A stretch of DNA of 39,734 bases from Amycolatopsis thermalba (GTDB taxonomy: Bacteria > Actinomycetota > Actinomycetes > Mycobacteriales > Pseudonocardiaceae): positions 1 to 39,734 of the forward strand of contig NZ_PQHW01000063.1 in NCBI RefSeq assembly GCF_003385215.1, read 5' to 3'. Below the pieces are notes generated by a model, which was not told where the DNA came from, made no database searches, and saw nothing but the letters and a program-made list of their open reading frames with translations. Shown here in pieces: positions 15,994 through 23,201 of the stretch (position 1 is the stretch's first letter; each line of letters starts with the position of its first letter). A program made the position numbers and the translations under genes.

Positions 15994-17493
15994 TCACTGG
16001 CAGGCCAACGTTTCCTCCGTTTCTTTTCGTGCGATGCGTTTCCGCTCCCGCGCCTTGGCCGCGGCCGTGTTCGCCAGGGCGGCGTCGCCGATGGTCAGCC
16101 AACCGATGCCGTCGAAGATCCAGTTGAGAGTGACGGCGGACTCGTCGCCGTCCTGGTCCGTATCGGCCGGCAGTGCCTCTTCGGGGCGTTCGCCGCGCTG
16201 GAATGCCTTACGGACGGCTCTCAGCGCTGTGAGGGTGGTGGAGTAGCGGCGGCTCTTGGTGGAGAAGTGGCCGCCGAAGCCGAGCATGTGCGCCCACTTC
16301 TGGAGCTTGCCCCAGCCTTCGGCCCACTCGGTGCGCTGCTGCTTGCTGGTGTAGTAGAAGGGCCGCTGCCCGAGCCGCCAGCAGGCGACGAGCTGCCGGG
16401 ACTGGTGGTTGTCGCGCTCCGCGTGCATGTTGGCGTCGAGCTGCGTGAGCCGCCGGGAGACGTGCCCGGCTTCCTCGGTGGCCTTCGTGGCGTACTTCGC
16501 GAGATAGGCCGCCACCGCCGTAGTTGTCAGCGCACCGCGGTCATCGTGATCACTCGCCTGAAGGTGAACGGGGCGGATGTCGCGCTGCTTGCCCCAGGTG
16601 AGGGTCCAGCCGGTGCGTCGCCGAGGGTGGGGTGCCGTGGTGAAGCGCGTGACGGTCGCAGCAGTGTCGATAAGGCTGCTCAGCAGCTCCGGCGTGATAC
16701 TCGGGTCCGGCGCGATGATGGTATCCGGATCGTTCGGGTCAAGGCCATCGAGCCTGATCAGGGCGTGGAAGTGCACGACGCCGCGCCGCTGGTACTCGGC
16801 GACTTTGGCATACGAGAGCCGCACCTGCACGCCTCGGTCCTTGGCGGCGGCCTTAAGGTAGCGGTGCAGCGTGATCGTGGTGCGCCGCCACAGTTCTCCG
16901 GCGTGGAAGTTCCAGACGGCCTGCGCTTCGTAGTCGTAGCAGTCCCGGCACATCGGCTCCCCCACGCACGAGTCATCCTCGGTGTGCCGCACCCTGCACT
17001 CAGTGGAGCGACCGTGCGGGCACGGCGGGGCGTACCGCCGGGGGCGGCAGGGCTTGACCTGCCCGTTGCTAACCACGCGGGTGTGCACGGTCCCGAAGGC
17101 CGGCGCGGTGAGCGTGACGAAGAAACACGGGTGCTCGGTCACTGTCTCGGGCACGCCCTTGCCGCCGACGAGCCCCGCCTTCACGAGCTGGTAGGTGTCG
17201 GCCCGGTAGGTCTCCGCACACGCGGGGCAGACCGAGGCCCGCCGGTTCTTGCAGGCGACGTAGAGCAGCCCGTCCGGCATGTCGTCAGTGATCCGCTCGA
17301 CGTCACCGCCGCCCCATTCCGCTTCCACGCGCAGGCGCACGGGCCGGGAGCAGGCAGCCGCGGGCATGACGTGAGCGAGCCACCAGCGGTAGTCCGGGCT
17401 GGCCGCGCGGCGCAGGATGTCCGGCTCGGCGACGGCTCCCAGCCCCACCACAGTCTTGGTGGTGGGGCTGAGGGTCATGGTCGAGACGGTCAA
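15994..17493 (-). CDS. rep: RepSA-like rolling-circle replication initiator
   Basis: A 499-residue replication initiator of the actinobacterial RepSA type. The N-terminal third holds paired Cys motifs (CKNRRASVCPACAETY, CPHG, CRDCYDYEA) that look like zinc-binding sites. The central HFHALIRLDG is the HUH metal-binding motif of rolling-circle nucleases, and YLAKYATKATEE supplies the likely catalytic Tyr/Lys. The C-terminal part is helical and basic. It would nick a double-strand origin, probably inside or near its own gene, to start replication of the excised circle, as in pSAM2. The ATG start at 17493 lies 12 bp after the stop of the small hypothetical gene. Length and motifs are normal. Confidence 0.92.
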   Translation of the reverse strand: MTVSTMTLSPTTKTVVGLGAVAEPDILRRAASPDYRWWLAHVMPAAACSRPVRLRVEAEWGGGDVERITDDMPDGLLYVACKNRRASVCPACAETYRADTYQLVKAGLVGGKGVPETVTEHPCFFVTLTAPAFGTVHTRVVSNGQVKPCRPRRYAPPCPHGRSTECRVRHTEDDSCVGEPMCRDCYDYEAQAVWNFHAGELWRRTTITLHRYLKAAAKDRGVQVRLSYAKVAEYQRRGVVHFHALIRLDGLDPNDPDTIIAPDPSITPELLSSLIDTAATVTRFTTAPHPRRRTGWTLTWGKQRDIRPVHLQASDHDDRGALTTTAVAAYLAKYATKATEEAGHVSRRLTQLDANMHAERDNHQSRQLVACWRLGQRPFYYTSKQQRTEWAEGWGKLQKWAHMLGFGGHFSTKSRRYSTTLTALRAVRKAFQRGERPEEALPADTDQDGDESAVTLNWIFDGIGWLTIGDAALANTAAAKARERKRIARKETEETLACQ

Positions 17494-17505
17494 GGATGCT
17501 CCGGG

Positions 17506-17757
17506 TCAGACGAACAGGTGCGCGTAGGTCTCGACGTCGCGGCTGGTGGCCCACCGCCAGCCCTCCAAGAGTTCGCCGGTCGGCGCGTAGGCGGGCAGCA
17601 GCGCGTAAGGGTCGAATGCGGAAATCGGCAGAGCGATGAAGCCGCCGATCTCCGGCGCGTGCGCCAGGCGGGCGACGTCGACGGCGTTGTTGTCACCGGT
17701 GACGAAGACCCACAGCTGCTCGGGAGTGAGGGCCATGGGTTTGGTTGCGGTCAGCAT
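17506..17757 (-). CDS. Small hypothetical AICE protein
   Basis: An 83-residue acidic protein with no signal peptide or membrane segment. It contains LTPEQLWVFVTGDNNAVDVARLAH near the N-terminus and a C-terminal GWRWATSRDVETYAHLF, with a mix of predicted helix and strand. A GGAGAGG ribosome site is placed about 10 bases before the ATG. I do not recognise the family. Its fixed place between the FtsK-like transfer gene and rep, on the same strand with short gaps, shows it belongs to the replication-transfer module; spread or copy-control roles are possible but not supported by motifs. Confidence 0.65.
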   Translation of the reverse strand: MLTATKPMALTPEQLWVFVTGDNNAVDVARLAHAPEIGGFIALPISAFDPYALLPAYAPTGELLEGWRWATSRDVETYAHLFV

Positions 17758-17797
17758 GAGGGCAGTCCTCTCCTGCGAGTCGAATTGCGAATGGGGA

Positions 17798-18604
17798 TTA
17801 AGCGGTCTTGCGAGTGCGGATTTGGCGCGCGTATTCGACGAGCGAGTGAATGTGCGCGTCGGTGAGATAGGCGGTCTTCATCCGGCGTGGCATGCCGCCT
17901 TCGGCGAGCAGCAGGGCGACGCCGCGTTCCTCCGGAGCGATGTGGGAGGCATCGAAGCCCTGGGAGGCCCAGCCCCGGCCGAGGATGATGTCGGAGCTGG
18001 AATCGGTGGTACAGCGGTAGGCCATGCGGTACCCGAACAGGTCCCGCAGCGAAGTCGGGATGATGTCGGCCGAGGGCCGCTGAGTAGCGGCTACGACGAT
18101 GATTCCGGCAGCCCGGCCCCGGGCAACGAGGTCGCGCAGCAGCCGGACGAACTGCTCTTGCTGGTCCTTGGTGCCCATCGTGGCCGAGAACAGAGCCAGC
18201 TCATCGATCACGACCATGATCACGTCGATCGGGTCGTGGCGGTCGATCTTGCGCCGCCGCACCCGGTCCAGCTCGACATAGCGGCGGTCCATCTCCGCCT
18301 GCAACCGCTCCAACGCGGTCAGAGCGCGTTCGATGTCGGGACCGACGAACAGGTCGGCCACCTCCCGCCACAGGCCCAGCTCGACCTGTTTGCCGTCGAA
18401 CAGCCACAACGACAGGTCCGAGCACAGCGCCCCGTGCGCGACGATGTTGTTCAGCCCCACGGACTTGCCCGCTCCGGGCTCCCCGGCGAGCAGGATGTTG
18501 CGCCAGATCAGCTCGATGTCGACGCCGTAGCCGTCCTCGTAGATACCCAGGTGCACCGGGTCGTAGATGGACAGCCCAGCCACCGGAATCGTGTTCTTCC
18601 GCAT
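17798..18604 (-). CDS. FtsK/SpoIIIE-type DNA translocase (TraB/TraSA-like)
   Basis: A 268-residue FtsK/SpoIIIE ATPase domain protein. Walker A is GEPGAGKS (about residues 41-48), Walker B is VIMVVIDELALF (about 126-137), and ATQRPSADIIPTSLRDLF matches the conserved sensor region of double-stranded DNA translocases. Proteins of this class form hexameric pores and move unprocessed double-stranded plasmid DNA between mycelial cells. The membrane-spanning part is missing here but is encoded just upstream in a separate gene whose stop is 11 bp before this ATG (with a GGGGG ribosome site in between), so the two likely work as one transfer machine. This ATPase gene is intact even though its partner looks frameshifted. 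Confidence 0.9.
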   Translation of the reverse strand: MRKNTIPVAGLSIYDPVHLGIYEDGYGVDIELIWRNILLAGEPGAGKSVGLNNIVAHGALCSDLSLWLFDGKQVELGLWREVADLFVGPDIERALTALERLQAEMDRRYVELDRVRRRKIDRHDPIDVIMVVIDELALFSATMGTKDQQEQFVRLLRDLVARGRAAGIIVVAATQRPSADIIPTSLRDLFGYRMAYRCTTDSSSDIILGRGWASQGFDASHIAPEERGVALLLAEGGMPRRMKTAYLTDAHIHSLVEYARQIRTRKTA

Positions 18605-18615
18605 GACCGGCCCCC

Positions 18616-19340
18616 TCAGTCGATGTAGTCGGACAGGTCGTCGACGACCACTCCAGCCGGCCGAGGCGCAGGCTTGTCCTGAACAGGCAGCGGCGTGACC
18701 GTGGCGGCCGCGATGGGCTCGGTCCCCTCACCACGGGACTTGCGGACAAGAGACGCCACCTTCGCCAGGGGCGAGTCGATCGGCGTCGAGCGGTCCAGCG
18801 GGTCACGACGGATGACCTCGACCGCAAACAGGGTGGACAGCTTGCGCACCCGGTGCACCCGCGCATCCCTGGCATAGCAGGCGGGCGCGATGTACTCGAG
18901 GACCGCTTCCAGATCCCCGGCGGAGGAGCCCGCACGGCTCCACAGCCAGATGCGTTCGCCGGTCTTCGTGGGCCGCGCCAGAGCATGAACGGCAGCGCGC
19001 CGTCCAGGTTCATCGTGCGGGCACGCGCCTGCCGCAGGCAGGTCCGCAGCCGGTGCCGGTCGACCAGGCACCAGAACCGGGAGAACACAAACCAGCGGGT
19101 CTGCGGCACCAGCACCACGACCACCACGGTCCCGGTGAAGATCAACCAGGCGTAACCCTCGCCGACCTGGTGATACAGCCAGGCCATGCTCACGAGGAAC
19201 ACGGCGGTCAGAAAGATCTCTGCGCGCCAGCGCAGCAGCACGCCCAGGCCCACAACGAACCAGTGCTGCTTCGGGGCGTGCCAGAACTCCATGACATCGA
19301 TTCGGCGCGCTCCACGCGCCCGGCGGATAGACTTCGCCAC
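18616..19340 (-). pseudogene. Membrane partner of the transfer ATPase, apparent one-base frameshift
   Basis: The N-terminal half (from GTG 19340, with a GGAGGA ribosome site, or ATG 19292) reads in one frame: a basic start, MEFWHAPKQHW, two transmembrane segments (LRWRAEIFLTAVFLVSMAWL and AWLIFTGTVVVVVLV regions), then RTMNLDGALPFMLWRG. There it breaks, and the expected continuation PTKTGERIWLWSRAG...YARDARVHRVRKLS, typical of these AICE proteins, is found in another frame and runs to the stop at 18616. The break is near 18973-18980; one added base after the Trp codon restores a single protein of about 241 residues. The family anchors the FtsK-like translocase in the membrane. Either the gene is truly broken and transfer is lost, or one base was missed in the sequence. 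Confidence 0.75.
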
Positions 19341-19421
19341 GACTCCTCCAAGGTGGAGACGAAAAGAGGCACGGGTCCGGACAGGAACCGCCAAGAACCA
19401 GACCGGTCCCGTGCTGCTCTT

Positions 19422-19458
19422 CGAGCGGAATGACTAACGGCCGAGGGTGTTCCGCTCG
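19422..19458. repeat. Inverted repeat upstream of the transfer genes
   Basis: Perfect 9-bp arms CGAGCGGAA (19422-19430) and TTCCGCTCG (19450-19458) flank a 19-base spacer, in the gap between the pra-like gene and the transfer membrane gene. It may be an operator or a terminator/attenuator that separates the two transcription units; no T tract follows. Confidence 0.45.
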
Positions 19459-19508
19459 ACCAGGTCCCGGCTGTCATGCCGGGTGAGCACTTCAGACGTT
19501 CGTCACGG

Positions 19509-19844
19509 TCAGGAAGCGGAGTTCGCCGACGTCTTCGAACCGGAGACAGCCTTGATGTCGACTGCACGGAAAGCCACGCCGTTGCGGCCGTTCTGTGCCC
19601 ACGGAATCGCCTGCAGCTCAACGGGCGTCACTACGGTGCCAGTGGTGACCTTGGGGGCCTGCGGGGCCGCGACGGTCACACTGATCACCTCCGCACCCGA
19701 GCCGTCCATGGCAACGAGCTGCACAGTCCACATCGGAACGTTCGTGCTGCGCTCGACCCGCTGAATCCCGTTCTGATCCGTCTTCGGCTGAGCCTCTCGG
19801 CCCACCGTGAACGTCACCTGCGAAGTGTCGATGACCAGACGCAT
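19509..19844 (-). CDS. Pra-like AICE protein (replication/integration/excision activator family, tentative)
   Basis: A 111-residue soluble protein starting at ATG 19844, which has a well placed GGAGGA ribosome site; the frame is open further upstream to 19952 but that part runs into the divergent promoter. The protein is mostly beta: VPMWTVQLVAMDG, then EVISVTVAAPQAP, then TPVELQAIPW and a GVAFRAVDIKAV end. This layout (PxWxVxVxD, SVTVxA, PVEFxGLxxxPY, YRA) resembles the Pra family annotated as plasmid replication, integration and excision activators in pSAM2-like elements. The match is by pattern, not by database search. It is the first gene of the minus-strand module and is divergent from the DUF5919 gene, with a 10-bp-arm operator between them. 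Confidence 0.6.
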   Translation of the reverse strand: MRLVIDTSQVTFTVGREAQPKTDQNGIQRVERSTNVPMWTVQLVAMDGSGAEVISVTVAAPQAPKVTTGTVVTPVELQAIPWAQNGRNGVAFRAVDIKAVSGSKTSANSAS

Positions 19845-19953
19845 AACCTGTCCTCCAAGGGTGATCAGTTCCGCACCGCTCCATAGCGCTCTTCGGTGCG
19901 TCCCTGACGATGCCGCCGAGGACGGGGACGGCTTCACCTCACGGAAGGACATC

Positions 19954-19987
19954 TAGGGACGTCTCTGGTAGCGTGAAGACGTCCCTA
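19954..19987. promoter_or_regulatory. Inverted-repeat operator in the divergent AICE control region
   Basis: Perfect 10-bp arms TAGGGACGTC (19954-19963) and GACGTCCCTA (19978-19987), separated by 14 bases, lie between the pra-like gene and the DUF5919/HTH gene, 22-55 bp upstream of the latter's ATG. The HTH protein or the KorSA-like GntR repressor encoded by the element are the likely binders. Confidence 0.65.
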
Positions 19988-20008
19988 GGCGTACTTGGGG
20001 GAGGGTTG

Positions 20009-20758
20009 ATGACCAACGAGCGTCTACGTGACGCCATGCTGTCGCGGGGTCTCACCCCGGACCAGCTCGCTGAGCGTATCGCAGTGGACCCGAAGACGGT
20101 CGAGCGCTGGATCACCAAGGGCCGCACGCCCTACGCGAAGTCGCGGCACAAGATCGCCGCGATCTTGCGGGAGAGCGAGAGCTACCTGTGGCCGGACGCG
20201 CTATCCGAGGCCACGGCGAGCGAGGTCAGCAACTCCGAGATCGTGAAGGTCTACGCCCACCGCAACTCGGTGCCGGCCGATCTCTGGGACAAGCTGTTGG
20301 CGCAGGCCACGACGTACGTGGACATGCTGGTCTACGTGGGCATGTTCATGACCGAGAAGCCTGGCTTGCTGGAGCTGCTGCGCGGCAAGGCCGAAGCAGG
20401 CGCTCGAATCCGGCTGCTGTTCGGCGACCGGGACGCCCCGGCGGTGATCCAGCGCAGCACCGACGAGGGCATCGGACCGCACACGATCTCGGCGAAGATC
20501 GACCACGCGCTGGCCTACTTCCGCAAGCTCGACGGCGTACCCGGAATCGAGATCCGGACGCACGGAACGGTGCTGTACAACAGCATCTTCCGGTTCGACG
20601 ACGAGATGATCGTCAACCCGCACGTTTACGGCAAGATGGCCGCGCACGCCCCCGCGCTGCACCTGCGGCGGTTGTCGGCGGGCGACCTGTTCACCACCTA
20701 CGCGGACAGCTTCACCGCCGTGTGGGAGCACGCTCAACCGCACAAGTGGGAGGACTGA
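20009..20758 (+). CDS. HTH-DUF5919 protein of the AICE
   Basis: A 249-residue protein starting at ATG 20009 behind a GGGGGAGGG ribosome site. Residues 1-60 are an XRE-like helix-turn-helix (LTPDQLAERIAVDPKTVERWITKG) and the rest is DUF5919, a domain repeatedly found next to Nudix genes in actinobacterial integrative elements. The C-terminal domain has GARIRLLFGDRDAPAV and a late IRTHGTVLYNSIFRFDDEMIVNPH, a layout that recalls phospholipase-D-like folds (an early sheet, then His and Asn/Asp rich strands) without a clear HKD motif. Function is not known; DNA binding coupled to sensing a nucleotide-like ligand is a possibility. It probably regulates its own divergent promoter, and is followed 5 bp later by the Nudix gene. 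Confidence 0.8.
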   Translation: MTNERLRDAMLSRGLTPDQLAERIAVDPKTVERWITKGRTPYAKSRHKIAAILRESESYLWPDALSEATASEVSNSEIVKVYAHRNSVPADLWDKLLAQATTYVDMLVYVGMFMTEKPGLLELLRGKAEAGARIRLLFGDRDAPAVIQRSTDEGIGPHTISAKIDHALAYFRKLDGVPGIEIRTHGTVLYNSIFRFDDEMIVNPHVYGKMAAHAPALHLRRLSAGDLFTTYADSFTAVWEHAQPHKWED

Positions 20759-20763
20759 GGCTC

Positions 20764-21234
20764 GTGCCGAAGAAGGACTACTACGACGACCCCGACGCCC
20801 CGGCCGCCAACAGCATCGTGCCCGCGGTCGCCGCTGTGGTGCGTAACGAGGCCGGCGACATCCTGATGATCGAGCGCACCGACAACGGTCTGTGGGCGCT
20901 CCCCGGCGGAGCCCAGGACCTCGGCGAATCGGTGGTGGACGCCGTGCGGCGCGAGGTCGAGGAGGAAACCGGGCTGACGGTCGAGGTGACCGGGATCAGC
21001 GGCATCTACTCCGACCCCAAGCACGTGATCGCCTACGACGACGGCGAGGTCCGGCAGGAGTTCTCGATCTGCTTCCACGCCCGCCCGCTCGCAGGGTCGC
21101 TGCGGCCCAGCTCGGAGTCACGGCAGGTGCACTGGGTCGCGCCGGAGCGCCTGGACGAGCTGGACATCCACCCCTCGATGCGGCTGCGCATCGATCACGC
21201 GATCAAGAACCCGCAGGACGTCCATTTGGGTTAG
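20764..21234 (+). CDS. Nudix hydrolase of the AICE
   Basis: A 156-residue Nudix protein. The Nudix box is present as GGAQDLGESVVDAVRREVEEETGL (in two halves: GG-x5-E and REVEEETG), with the REx2EExG core intact, so it should hydrolyse a nucleoside diphosphate linked to another moiety using Mg2+. GTG 20764 is chosen; the GGGAGGA ribosome site overlaps the stop of the DUF5919 gene, and anything further upstream is out-of-frame shadow. Nudix genes are a standard but unexplained part of pSAM2-like elements. Substrate is unknown. The last 32 bp overlap the 3' end of the convergent HD hydrolase gene, an unusual arrangement that ties the two transcription units together. Confidence 0.92.
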   Translation: MPKKDYYDDPDAPAANSIVPAVAAVVRNEAGDILMIERTDNGLWALPGGAQDLGESVVDAVRREVEEETGLTVEVTGISGIYSDPKHVIAYDDGEVRQEFSICFHARPLAGSLRPSSESRQVHWVAPERLDELDIHPSMRLRIDHAIKNPQDVHLG

Positions 21235-21781
21235 CCGCCGAGACGGCGGAAAGACGGCCCTTCGTGCGCTCGACGGCTGCCAGCAGCTCAGGAGTGGCAC
21301 CGGTGATGAACCGAGTCACGAGATGGTCAGGGCCGTAGCGCCGCTTGATCTCCGCAATGCGGTCTTCGGCGTCGACGGTCTCGCCATCGGGCGAGGTGGT
21401 GAGGTCGCAGTACCAAAGTGCGTCGCGGATCGAGCCGCGTTCGTCGTGGAAGTCGGCCAGCTCGTCAGTCAGCCCCCGCAGTTCGGCTTCATAGACGGCG
21501 TAGGAGTGATGTGCGACGAGGTGCACAAGCCGTTCGGGGGCATCGACCTTGGCCAGGTAGGTAGCGCCGTCGATGGGGTGAAAGCCAGTGTCAACCAGGT
21601 CAGGGGCATACCCGATGTCGTGAAGGACGGCCGCGGCTTCCAGCAGTTCAGCGTCCGATCCGGCAATCGACGCGAGGGTGCGCGCCTGCCGGGCTACGCC
21701 CTGGACGTGGGCCCATCGTCGAGGCAGCGCGTCACGCAGCTTCGCCTCGGAGAGGTCATATGCCCACGAAATCAGCGACAT
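21203..21781 (-). CDS. HD-domain phosphohydrolase of the AICE
   Basis: A 192-residue HD-superfamily protein. The metal ligands are visible: His in RRWAHVQGVARQA (about residue 24), the HD pair in AAVLHDIGYAPDL (about 54-55), further His in LVAHHSYAV, and Asp in ALWYCDLTTSPDG. Family members hydrolyse phosphomonoesters or cyclic and unusual nucleotides. The start ATG at 21781 lies 15 bp after the KorSA-like GntR gene stop, so both are one transcription unit. Together with the Nudix protein it suggests that the element manages a nucleotide signal or cleans the nucleotide pool during replication; this is an inference. It overlaps the Nudix 3' end by 32 bp. Confidence 0.88.
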   Translation of the reverse strand: MSLISWAYDLSEAKLRDALPRRWAHVQGVARQARTLASIAGSDAELLEAAAVLHDIGYAPDLVDTGFHPIDGATYLAKVDAPERLVHLVAHHSYAVYEAELRGLTDELADFHDERGSIRDALWYCDLTTSPDGETVDAEDRIAEIKRRYGPDHLVTRFITGATPELLAAVERTKGRLSAVSAANPNGRPAGS

Positions 21782-21796
21782 CCGCCCACCGTAACG

Positions 21797-22096
21797 TCAA
21801 GATTCAGCGGACGCACGAGGCCCGCGAACGAAGGTGCCCTTGGAGCGGACAGTCACGACCAAGCCCAGGTCCCTCAGGATGCTGGTCGCGTGGCGGGCGG
21901 TGCCCAGCGAGACGCCGTACTCGGCGGCCAGCCGCCGTTCGGCCGGCAACGGCGTGTTGGGCTTCAGTCGGCCCGCAGCGATGAGCCTGGCCAGATGATC
22001 GGCCAGCTGCTCGTAGATGTACTTGTCCGGGTTGCTGCCCGGATCAAAGACGATGCGTTGGTCGACGGCTTGGCTGCCATCGAGGTCATCGCTCAT
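21797..22096 (-). CDS. GntR-family repressor (KorSA-like)
   Basis: A 99-residue winged-helix regulator with the ATG at 22096 and a near-perfect AGGAGGGA ribosome site; an upstream in-frame extension is not needed. After an acidic N-terminal tail, residues about 30-95 are a GntR DNA-binding domain: YEQLADHLARLIAAGRLKPN (in part), PLPAERRLAAEYGVS, TARHATSILRDLGLV and the wing VRSKGTFV. There is no effector domain, as in KorSA of pSAM2, which represses the pra gene and keeps the element integrated. It heads a two-gene unit with the HD hydrolase. A palindrome ATATCC-N7-GGATAT lies about 80 bp upstream and may be its operator. Confidence 0.9.
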   Translation of the reverse strand: MSDDLDGSQAVDQRIVFDPGSNPDKYIYEQLADHLARLIAAGRLKPNTPLPAERRLAAEYGVSLGTARHATSILRDLGLVVTVRSKGTFVRGPRASAES

Positions 22097-22178
22097 GCTC
22101 CCTCCTGCCTGTCGGCGATACCGGTTGCGCCCCGCCGCATGACGGTGCCACTCGCTGCGACAGGGCACGAGCGCCAGA

Positions 22179-22197
22179 ATATCCGATTTTGGGATAT
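22179..22197. promoter_or_regulatory. Palindromic operator ATATCC-N7-GGATAT
   Basis: Perfect inverted repeat between the divergent GntR gene and the XRE gene, with AT-rich arms that stand out from the GC-rich surroundings. GntR-type or XRE-type dimers bind sites of this size. It is 28 bp upstream of the GTG start of the XRE gene. Confidence 0.6.
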
Positions 22198-22224
22198 GAG
22201 ATGGCTCTCCGGTCGCCTTGACAG

Positions 22225-22467
22225 GTGGAGAAGTCGATCTACTCGGCCGAGTACCAGCAGCTGTGCCGCCTCCTGCGCGAGCTACGCCAGGAGGCCGGCC
22301 TCACGCAGGTGCAGGTATCAGAGCGCCTTGGCGTGCCGCAGTCGTTCGTCAGCAAATACGAAACCGGCGAACGGCGACTGGACGTGGTCGAGTTGCGACA
22401 CATCGCCACGGCTCTCAACACGTCGCTTCACGAGGTCTTGACCCACCTGGAGTCAGAGGAAACTTAG
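22225..22467 (+). CDS. XRE-family helix-turn-helix protein, possible R-M controller
   Basis: An 80-residue single-domain XRE regulator: LCRLLRELRQEAGLTQVQVSE (in part), RLGVPQSFVSKYETGERRLD as the recognition region and a final VELRHIATALNTSLHEVL helix. Its size is that of restriction-modification controller (C) proteins, and it is convergent with the XhoI-type endonuclease gene, the stops being only 23 bp apart. Classical C genes lie upstream of the endonuclease on the same strand, so the role as R-M controller is only suggested by proximity. The GTG start at 22225 has little Shine-Dalgarno and the operator palindrome is just ahead, so the transcript could be leaderless. Confidence 0.75.
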   Translation: MEKSIYSAEYQQLCRLLRELRQEAGLTQVQVSERLGVPQSFVSKYETGERRLDVVELRHIATALNTSLHEVLTHLESEET

Positions 22468-22490
22468 TTCTGAGCTCGACCCAACCGACA

Positions 22491-23201
22491 TCACCCCAAC
22501 ACGCTTCGGATGAAGTTGACCCGCCCCTCCACCGCTACTCGGAACGCTTTACCAGATGCAGTAGGAAGCGGTTCCGCATAAGAAACCCGACCTTCGCTAT
22601 CAGTTTTTGTGGTGATAAACCATCCGCCTTGGTATATGTTGTCCCCCATAAAGCGCTTGAGCATCTCTTGGTAACGCTGATTGTATGACATTCCCTCAAA
22701 CGTTGGATCGGCCGGAAACAACGCTGAGATGGGACGATTAGGTTGCTCAGTCTCGTCATCCTCGCGGAGAACGAAGACGTATCCCAGCCATGGCGGCACC
22801 TCCCCATAGGCAGCAAACTTTCTTTGCGCCGCCCAAGTATCCGTACCCGATCCGAGCGCTTCCTCAAATCGATTGTTGATATTCTTTCCCACACTGCCAA
22901 CCTGGCTCTTAAACTCAAGCGCAGCAACAAGCGCACCTTTATAGCGCACAGCCATATCCCACCGCTTACGAGCACGATAAAAGCCAGGAAGGAACGGTTC
23001 GTAAACGATCGATTCCTTCGGCATGCCGTTCTCGATGAAAATATCGCGAACGAGATCCCGAATTCCATTCATATGACCCGCCGCGCGCGCCGCACCGCCG
23101 GCTAGTCCACCATCAGCTAGCGCTGCAATTTGATCAGCGCGCTTAGTCCAGAACAGTGAAACAGCCACCTGCGTTGGATCGTTCGCGAGGTTATCAGACA
23201 A
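22491..23201 (-). CDS. XhoI/PaeR7I-family type II restriction endonuclease
   Basis: A 236-residue endonuclease closely resembling PaeR7I (246 residues): shared blocks are LVAALEFKSQVG, NNRFEEALG, TWAAQRK(x)AAYG and MSYNQRY-like near the C-terminus. The PD-(D/E)xK active site is Asp82, Glu96 and Lys98 (WDMAV ... LEFKSQ). PaeR7I and XhoI cut C^TCGAG, and that specificity is the best prediction here. The TTG start at 23201 overlaps the methyltransferase stop by 8 bp, so translation is coupled and the methyltransferase is made first. Codon use and GC are visibly lower than in the AICE backbone, showing separate acquisition. No frameshift or missing residue is evident, so the enzyme is probably active. 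Confidence 0.9.
   Translation of the reverse strand: MSDNLANDPTQVAVSLFWTKRADQIAALADGGLAGGAARAAGHMNGIRDLVRDIFIENGMPKESIVYEPFLPGFYRARKRWDMAVRYKGALVAALEFKSQVGSVGKNINNRFEEALGSGTDTWAAQRKFAAYGEVPPWLGYVFVLREDDETEQPNRPISALFPADPTFEGMSYNQRYQEMLKRFMGDNIYQGGWFITTKTDSEGRVSYAEPLPTASGKAFRVAVEGRVNFIRSVLG

Noticed and set aside
19208-19621. 137-codon minus-strand frame between the pra-like and transfer genes
   Set aside because: It overlaps both real genes out of frame, has no ribosome site at its start and no recognisable domain.
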